Positions 5,751-9,662 of a DNA stretch of 9,662 bases are shown here, one piece after another (positions within the stretch are counted from its first letter, which is position 1; the number at the start of each line of letters is the position of its first letter). Origin of the DNA: JBKHJZ01 sp046537875 (GTDB lineage Bacteria > Actinomycetota > Acidimicrobiia > Acidimicrobiales > VFJN01); the NCBI GenBank assembly GCA_046537875.1, contig JBKHJZ010000126.1:1-9662 (forward strand). Reading direction: 5' to 3'. The translations under genes and the position numbers were made by a program. The notes under the pieces were generated by a model. The model saw only the letters and a list, made by a program, of their open reading frames with translations, had not been told where the DNA came from and made no database searches.

Positions 5751-7194
5751 GGTTCGTCTGTCCTTGGTTGTCTGATGTGACCTGGGCGCCCGGGATCGGC
5801 TCCACCTCGAGCACGAGGCCCTCGACGCCGACCACCCGTGCCTTCGACCCGTCGACCAGCGGCTCCCCGACGCTGCGCACGGTCCACCAGGCGCCCTCGA
5901 CGAACGCCTGCGCGTCGGGCGGCGCCCCCTGCACGACGACGTCCCGGCCGACCAGCACGCCGGGGCCGCTGTAGCGCGTCTCGGAGCGGCGCGACCTGAC
6001 CACGAGGCGGCCCGCGATGACCACCGCGCCCCCGACCACGATCGCGACCGGGGCGACCACCGCCATGCTCACCGAGAACCCGGGCGTGTCGCGGAACAGG
6101 AAGATCCCGGCCAGGACCAGCGCCCCGACGCCGCCCGCGGCGGCGATGCCGATGCCGGGTGCGAACAGCTCCGCGACGAACAGCGCGGCGGCGAGCAGCA
6201 GGAAGACGATGCCGACGGCGTTCACCGGCAGCACCGACAGCGAGAACAGCCCGAGCAGGATCATCGACAGGCCCAGCACCCCACCGACGCCCACGCCGGG
6301 GCTCGCGAGCTCGTAGATCAACCCCAGCGTGCCGACCGACATGAACAGGAACGCCAGGTTGGGGTCGGCCAGCGTCTGCTGGATGCGCCGGAACAGCCCC
6401 ATCTCGAAGTCGTCGACTACCGCCGCGGCGGTGCGCAGCGTGACCGGTCGCCCGTCCGTGCCGATCGCGACCTCCCGGCCGTCGACCTCGTCGAGCAGGT
6501 CGGCCAGCGACGGGCTCGCGAGGTCGACCGCCCCCTCCTCGACCGCCTCGCCCACCGCCAGCGAGCGGCCCTCGCGCACCATGTCGACCGCCACCTCCAC
6601 GTTGCGGCCGCGCTCCTCGGCGATCGCCTCGGCGTAGGCCGCGGCGTCGTTGACGATCTTGTCGCTCACCTCGCCGCCCTCGAGGCTCACCGGTGTCGAC
6701 GCCCCGATCGCGGTGCCCGGTGCCATGGCGGCCACGTGCGTCGACAGCACGATCAGCGCGCCCGCCGACCCCGCCCGGGCGCCCTGCGGGCTCACGTAGC
6801 CGATGACCGGAACGTCGGCGTCCATCAGCTCCTGGATGATGTCGCGCATCGACGTGTCGAGGCCGCCCGGCGTGTCGATCTCGATGACCAGGGCGTCGTA
6901 GGGCCCGTCCTCGGCGCGCCCGACCGCGTCGGTGAGGTAGCCGGCGGTGACCGGCGAGATCCCGCCGTCGACCTCGGCGCGCAGCACGCGCGCCCCGCCC
7001 ACCGGCTCCTGTGCGCCGGCCGGCTCCTGCCCGGCGGCACCGGCGAGCACCATCCCGATCATCGTCAGCCCGAGAGCCGCGGCCATGCGGGCGGCCGCGA
7101 ACCGGCGCACCCCGGCCCTGGCCCCCCGGCTGACGGCCGGTGCGGTCCTGCGCCCATCGCGGGCGGGTCCGAGGTGCCATCGGACGCTGGGCAT
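5743..7194 (-). CDS. NfeD1b-type membrane serine protease (ClpP-like domain, TM region, NfeD OB domain)
   Basis: Full-length NfeD protein of 483 aa. An Arg-rich N-terminus and hydrophobic segment (about 37-55) form a signal or anchor sequence. The ClpP-like protease domain follows (about 68-240). S143 in GARAGSAG and K179 in VSDKIVND match the Ser-Lys dyad of Pyrococcus PH1510, so activity is expected. Hydrophobic segments lie at about 282-296, 306-323, 326-345, 347-366 and 376-398, and the OB-fold NfeD domain at about 408-468. The start at 7194 is favoured by AGGAGG 6 nt upstream. That leaves an unusually long basic stretch before the hydrophobic segment; M37 is a possible internal start. 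The gene heads a tight operon with slipin, suggesting the protease cleaves slipin or slipin-associated membrane proteins. Confidence 0.94.
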   Translation of the reverse strand: MPSVRWHLGPARDGRRTAPAVSRGARAGVRRFAAARMAAALGLTMIGMVLAGAAGQEPAGAQEPVGGARVLRAEVDGGISPVTAGYLTDAVGRAEDGPYDALVIEIDTPGGLDTSMRDIIQELMDADVPVIGYVSPQGARAGSAGALIVLSTHVAAMAPGTAIGASTPVSLEGGEVSDKIVNDAAAYAEAIAEERGRNVEVAVDMVREGRSLAVGEAVEEGAVDLASPSLADLLDEVDGREVAIGTDGRPVTLRTAAAVVDDFEMGLFRRIQQTLADPNLAFLFMSVGTLGLIYELASPGVGVGGVLGLSMILLGLFSLSVLPVNAVGIVFLLLAAALFVAELFAPGIGIAAAGGVGALVLAGIFLFRDTPGFSVSMAVVAPVAIVVGGAVVIAGRLVVRSRRSETRYSGPGVLVGRDVVVQGAPPDAQAFVEGAWWTVRSVGEPLVDGSKARVVGVEGLVLEVEPIPGAQVTSDNQGQTNHE

Positions 7195-7200
7195 CGGTGC

Positions 7201-7206
7201 CCTCCT
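7201..7206 (-). promoter_or_regulatory. Shine-Dalgarno of the NfeD gene
   Basis: A consensus AGGAGG on the minus strand lies 6 nt before the ATG at 7194. It decides this start over the internal Met at residue 37. Confidence 0.75.
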
Positions 7207-7267
7207 GGGCGGTGCTCCCTCGTGGGGTCTGTCCGTGCCGACCAGACTTCCCGGCGCTCCGCCGCTC

Positions 7268-7273
7268 ACCCTA
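7268..7273 (-). promoter_or_regulatory. Possible -10 element for the NfeD-slipin-methyltransferase operon
   Basis: TAGGGT on the minus strand fits TANNNT in the 119-bp gap between the TSUP stop and the NfeD start. It would give a leader of roughly 65 nt containing the Shine-Dalgarno site. The -35 region (GGCTGT at suitable spacing) is poor. The operon may instead also be read through from the TSUP gene. Confidence 0.25.
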
Positions 7274-7313
7274 TCGGGGCCTGCTGCGCCACAGCCGGGG
7301 CCGTTCCCAGGCC

Positions 7314-8153
7314 TCACGGTCCGCGGTCGGTCGGCACACCGGGCGCGCCACGAAGACCCCGGAGGCCGAGCAGGACCAGCCGGGCGGCCACCGCCACCAG
7401 CAGGGCGGCGAACAAGGCGCGCGAGATGCCGGCGTCCAGGCCGAGCGAGAGTCGCGCCGCCACCAGCGCCGAGACGACGCCGCCGGCCCCGACGACCGCC
7501 GCCGGCCGGAGCGCGGCGAGGCCCCGCCGCCGGTTGCGCAACGTCCCGATCAGCGCCGTGGGCACGATCACCGCCAGCGACGTGCCCTTCGCGAGCACCA
7601 GCGGCACCCCCACCAGCAGGGTCAGGCCGGGCACGATGACGACACCGCCGCCCACGCCCAGCAGCCCGGCCACGACGCCCGACCCGAGCCCCAGCGCGAC
7701 GAGCCCCCCGGCAAGGGCCAGGGTGAGGCCGCCGCGCCCGGACGGGTCGGCCTCGGCGGCGAGCATCCTCCCGGCGGTGGCGAGCATCACGCCGGCGAAC
7801 GCGATCTGCAGGGCCGGCGGGCTGATCCGCACGAGCAGGCGCGTGCCGGCGACCGCCCCGGCCACGGCGCCGGCGGCCAGGCACCCCGCCACCGGCCAGT
7901 CCACCTCCCCCGCTGCGGCATAGCCCGCCATGCCGGCCAGCGAGATCGGCACGATCGCGCCGAGCGAGGTCGCCGTCGCGCGCTTGGGCGACACGTGCGC
8001 GAGCAACAGGAGCAGCGGGACGATGACGACGCCGCCCCCCACCCCGAACAGGCCGGACAGGAAGCCGGCCGCCGCACCCACCAGGGCCATGCGTCCCCAC
8101 GGATGGACCACCGGCGCCGCGGCGGCGGGGTCGTCGTGAGGTCCCGCGGGCAT
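7314..8153 (-). CDS. TSUP family permease (TauE/SafE-like)
   Basis: Polytopic membrane transporter of 279 aa in the TSUP (sulfite exporter TauE/SafE) family. Members move sulfite, sulfoacetate or other small organosulfur anions; the substrate here cannot be told. Two halves carry nearly identical signature motifs, GFLSGLFGVGGGVVIVP (30-46) and GVVAGLLGVGGGVVIVP (159-175), showing the internal duplication typical of the family. About eight hydrophobic segments are visible, and the length is normal. The ATG at 8153 has no Shine-Dalgarno sequence; a -10-like TAGACC lies 8 nt upstream. The alternative ATG at 8090 would drop 21 polar residues and still keep the first membrane segment. It is divergent from murA and upstream of the NfeD operon. 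No sulfur-metabolism gene is nearby to hint at the substrate. Confidence 0.9.
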   Translation of the reverse strand: MPAGPHDDPAAAAPVVHPWGRMALVGAAAGFLSGLFGVGGGVVIVPLLLLLAHVSPKRATATSLGAIVPISLAGMAGYAAAGEVDWPVAGCLAAGAVAGAVAGTRLLVRISPPALQIAFAGVMLATAGRMLAAEADPSGRGGLTLALAGGLVALGLGSGVVAGLLGVGGGVVIVPGLTLLVGVPLVLAKGTSLAVIVPTALIGTLRNRRRGLAALRPAAVVGAGGVVSALVAARLSLGLDAGISRALFAALLVAVAARLVLLGLRGLRGAPGVPTDRGP

Positions 8154-8161
8154 GCGACGCC

Positions 8162-8167
8162 GGTCTA
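8162..8167 (-). promoter_or_regulatory. Possible -10 element of the TSUP gene (leaderless)
   Basis: TAGACC on the minus strand lies 8 nt before the ATG at 8153, the same spacing as at murA and trpB2. Its last base is C rather than the key T, so it is weaker than the other two. Confidence 0.25.
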
Positions 8168-8287
8168 CCGCCTGAGGTCGGTCGCGGCCATTCCCGCCGA
8201 GCCGTGCACGCGCGGCGCCCGAGCAGGGCTGCGGCCGCACGGCCCGGTGCACCGGGGGGCGCAGTGGGTCGCGATCGGCGCCACCGC

Positions 8288-8293
8288 TACTCT
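8288..8293 (+). promoter_or_regulatory. Putative -10 element of murA (leaderless)
   Basis: TACTCT fits the TANNNT -10 pattern and ends 8 nt before the ATG at 8302, so transcription should begin at or beside the start codon. There is no Shine-Dalgarno sequence between it and the start, and no clear -35 hexamer (TGGGTC at 17-bp spacing). Confidence 0.5.
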
Positions 8294-8301
8294 CTGCCGG
8301 G

Positions 8302-9624
8302 ATGAACCCGCCCGTCGACGAGGCCTGGCGCATCGAACCCAACGGTCCCCTGGTCGGCGAGGTCCGGGTGAGCGGGTCGAAGAACGCCGTCACCAAGCAC
8401 ATGCTCGCCGCGATGTTGGGGTCGCGGCCCAGCACCATCGCCAACGCCCCGAACGTCGGCGACGTCTGGATCACCGTCGACATCCTCAGGTCGCTCGGGG
8501 TGGGTGTCGACATCGACGGCGACCGCATCACGGTCGAGCCCGTCGAGCGGCCCGACCCGCAGGTGCCGCTGGAGTTCAGCGGGCTCAACCGCATCCCGAT
8601 CCTGCTGCTCGGCCCCCTGCTGCTGCGCAACCGTGAGGCGTTCGTCCCGCTCGTGGGCGGCGACCGCATCGGCCGGCGGCCGGTCGACTTCCACATCAGG
8701 GCCCTCGAGGCGATGGGCGCGCAGATCACCGTGACCCCGGAGGGGATCAGCGCCCGCACCGACCGCCTGCACGGCGCCCCGATCACGCTGCCCTACCCCA
8801 GCGTGGGCGCCACCGAGACCGTGCTGCTCACCGCCGTGCTCGCCGAGGGCCGCACCGTGCTGCGCAACGCCGCCATCGAGCCGGAGGTCACCGAGCTCGC
8901 CCTGTTCCTCCAGCGGATGGGTGCCCGCGTCGGGTTCAAGCCCGATCGCCGGATCATCATCGAGGGCCGCGAGCGACTCGACGGCGCCGAGTCGCGGCTG
9001 CAGGGCGACAGGCTCGAGGCCTTCTCGTACCTGGTGGCCGGCCTGATGACCGGCGGCCGGGTGCGGGTGGGCGGGTGCGTGCAGGACCGCCTGGTCACCG
9101 CCATCGACACCCTGCACAAGATGGGCGCGCGGTTCGAGATCACCGACGAGTGGATCTCGGCCAGCGGCGACGACGGGCTCCGGCCCGTGGCCGTCCAGAC
9201 CGACACCCATCCCGGGTTCATGACCGACTGGCAGCCGCCGCTGATCGTGCTGATGACCCAGGCCGACGGCATGTCGGTGCTGCACGAGACCGTCTACGAG
9301 GACCGGCTGGTGTACGTCGAGGCCCTCAAGCAGATGGGGTCGGAGATCGAGCTGTTCGACACCTGCCTCGGCGGGCCGGCGTGCCGCTTCAACGACACCA
9401 ACGCCCTGCACTCGGCCGTGGTCCGGGGGGTGTCCAAGCTGCACGGCGCCGAGGTCACGATCCCCGACGTGCGGGCCGGCTTCTCGTCGGTGATCGCCGC
9501 CGCGGTGGCCGACGGCCCGTCGCTGCTCCACGGCATCCACCACCTGGAGCGCGGCTACGACGACCCGTTCGGCACCCTCCAGTCGCTGGGGATGCGGGTC
9601 GAGCGGGTGCGGGTCGCCGGCTGA
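8302..9624 (+). CDS. murA: UDP-N-acetylglucosamine 1-carboxyvinyltransferase (MurA), Asp-type
   Basis: Cytoplasmic enolpyruvyl transferase that adds PEP to UDP-GlcNAc, the first committed step of peptidoglycan synthesis. The 440-aa product spans both inside-out alpha/beta domains. K27-N28 in VSGSKNAV match E. coli K22-N23, R97 lies where R91 is expected, and R126 matches R120. D309 in HPGFMTDWQ matches catalytic D305, and R391 in DVRAGFSS matches R397. The active-site loop reads GGDRIGRRPVDFHI: D121 replaces the usual Cys115, as in Mycobacterium and Chlamydia, so natural fosfomycin insensitivity is expected. The C-terminal domain has unusual features (TDWQPPLIVLMTQADG, and an extra Cys-containing stretch at about 352-370). 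The start at ATG 8302 has no Shine-Dalgarno sequence but has a -10-like element 8 nt upstream. A role as a MurA paralog rather than the only housekeeping copy cannot be excluded. Confidence 0.93.
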   Translation: MNPPVDEAWRIEPNGPLVGEVRVSGSKNAVTKHMLAAMLGSRPSTIANAPNVGDVWITVDILRSLGVGVDIDGDRITVEPVERPDPQVPLEFSGLNRIPILLLGPLLLRNREAFVPLVGGDRIGRRPVDFHIRALEAMGAQITVTPEGISARTDRLHGAPITLPYPSVGATETVLLTAVLAEGRTVLRNAAIEPEVTELALFLQRMGARVGFKPDRRIIIEGRERLDGAESRLQGDRLEAFSYLVAGLMTGGRVRVGGCVQDRLVTAIDTLHKMGARFEITDEWISASGDDGLRPVAVQTDTHPGFMTDWQPPLIVLMTQADGMSVLHETVYEDRLVYVEALKQMGSEIELFDTCLGGPACRFNDTNALHSAVVRGVSKLHGAEVTIPDVRAGFSSVIAAAVADGPSLLHGIHHLERGYDDPFGTLQSLGMRVERVRVAG

Positions 9625-9662
9625 GCCCGCCCCGGCTCGCCGGTTCGCCCCTCGCCAGCCCG

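Noticed and set aside
7195..8100. N-terminal extension of the NfeD frame by some 300 codons
   Set aside because: The frame is open but runs through the TSUP gene in another frame. The consensus Shine-Dalgarno at 7206-7201 and normal NfeD length set the start at 7194.
8154..8786. N-terminal extension of the TSUP frame into murA
   Set aside because: It would overlap murA on the opposite strand and lacks any domain. The family protein begins near 8153.
8287..9543. 418-codon minus-strand open frame opposite murA
   Set aside because: It is antisense to a complete MurA and made of low-information Arg/Gly/His/Asp residues.
1..9662. CRISPR arrays, tRNA/rRNA genes, insertion sequences, attachment sites or toxin-antitoxin and defence genes
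   Set aside because: I looked for regularly spaced repeats, transposase or integrase motifs and tRNA-like features on both strands and saw none. All sizeable coding regions are explained by the eight genes listed.

Overview
The window is about 70% or more G+C, every frame stays open for long stretches on both strands, and third codon positions are strongly G/C. Together with an Rv1738/Rv2302-like DUF1876 protein, a DUF2254 membrane protein, an Asp-type MurA and apparently leaderless promoters, this suggests a chromosomal segment of a high-GC actinomycete, possibly from the Acidimicrobiia or a neighbouring lineage. The lineage is an inference from gene character only. I see no mobile element, tRNA, rRNA, CRISPR array or phage gene.

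Layout, left to right. Positions 1-55 hold nothing I can support. A DUF2254 membrane protein on the minus strand (to about 1366 or 1414) is divergent from a DinB/Pol IV translesion polymerase on the plus strand (1420 or 1438 to 2628). The narrow gap between them carries a 12-bp imperfect palindrome that resembles an actinobacterial LexA box. DinB converges with a TrpB2-type tryptophan synthase beta chain (2658-3908, minus). Upstream of that on the same strand is a DUF1876 protein (3989-4255), and a GC-rich inverted repeat at its end may separate the two transcripts.

Next come three minus-strand genes in very tight order: NfeD1b membrane serine protease (7194 to 5743), slipin/stomatin (5750 to 4848, overlapping by 8 nt) and an isoprenylcysteine carboxyl methyltransferase (ICMT)-like membrane methyltransferase (4844 to 4347, 3-nt gap). 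They look like one operon for a membrane protease, its SPFH scaffold partner and a membrane-bound methyltransferase. A TSUP/TauE-SafE permease (8153 to 7314, minus) lies just upstream. It is divergent from murA (8302-9624, plus), which encodes the first committed enzyme of peptidoglycan synthesis. The last 38 bases hold nothing I can identify.

Three points merit attention. MurA carries Asp where most bacteria have the catalytic, fosfomycin-reactive Cys, and its C-terminal domain looks unusual. murA, trpB2 and, more weakly, the TSUP gene have a -10-like hexamer exactly 8 nt before the start codon and no Shine-Dalgarno sequence, as expected for leaderless mRNAs. The dinB/DUF2254 junction carries the LexA-like palindrome. 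Most of the window is otherwise ordinary housekeeping and membrane-maintenance sequence, and I found no clearly new multi-gene system.
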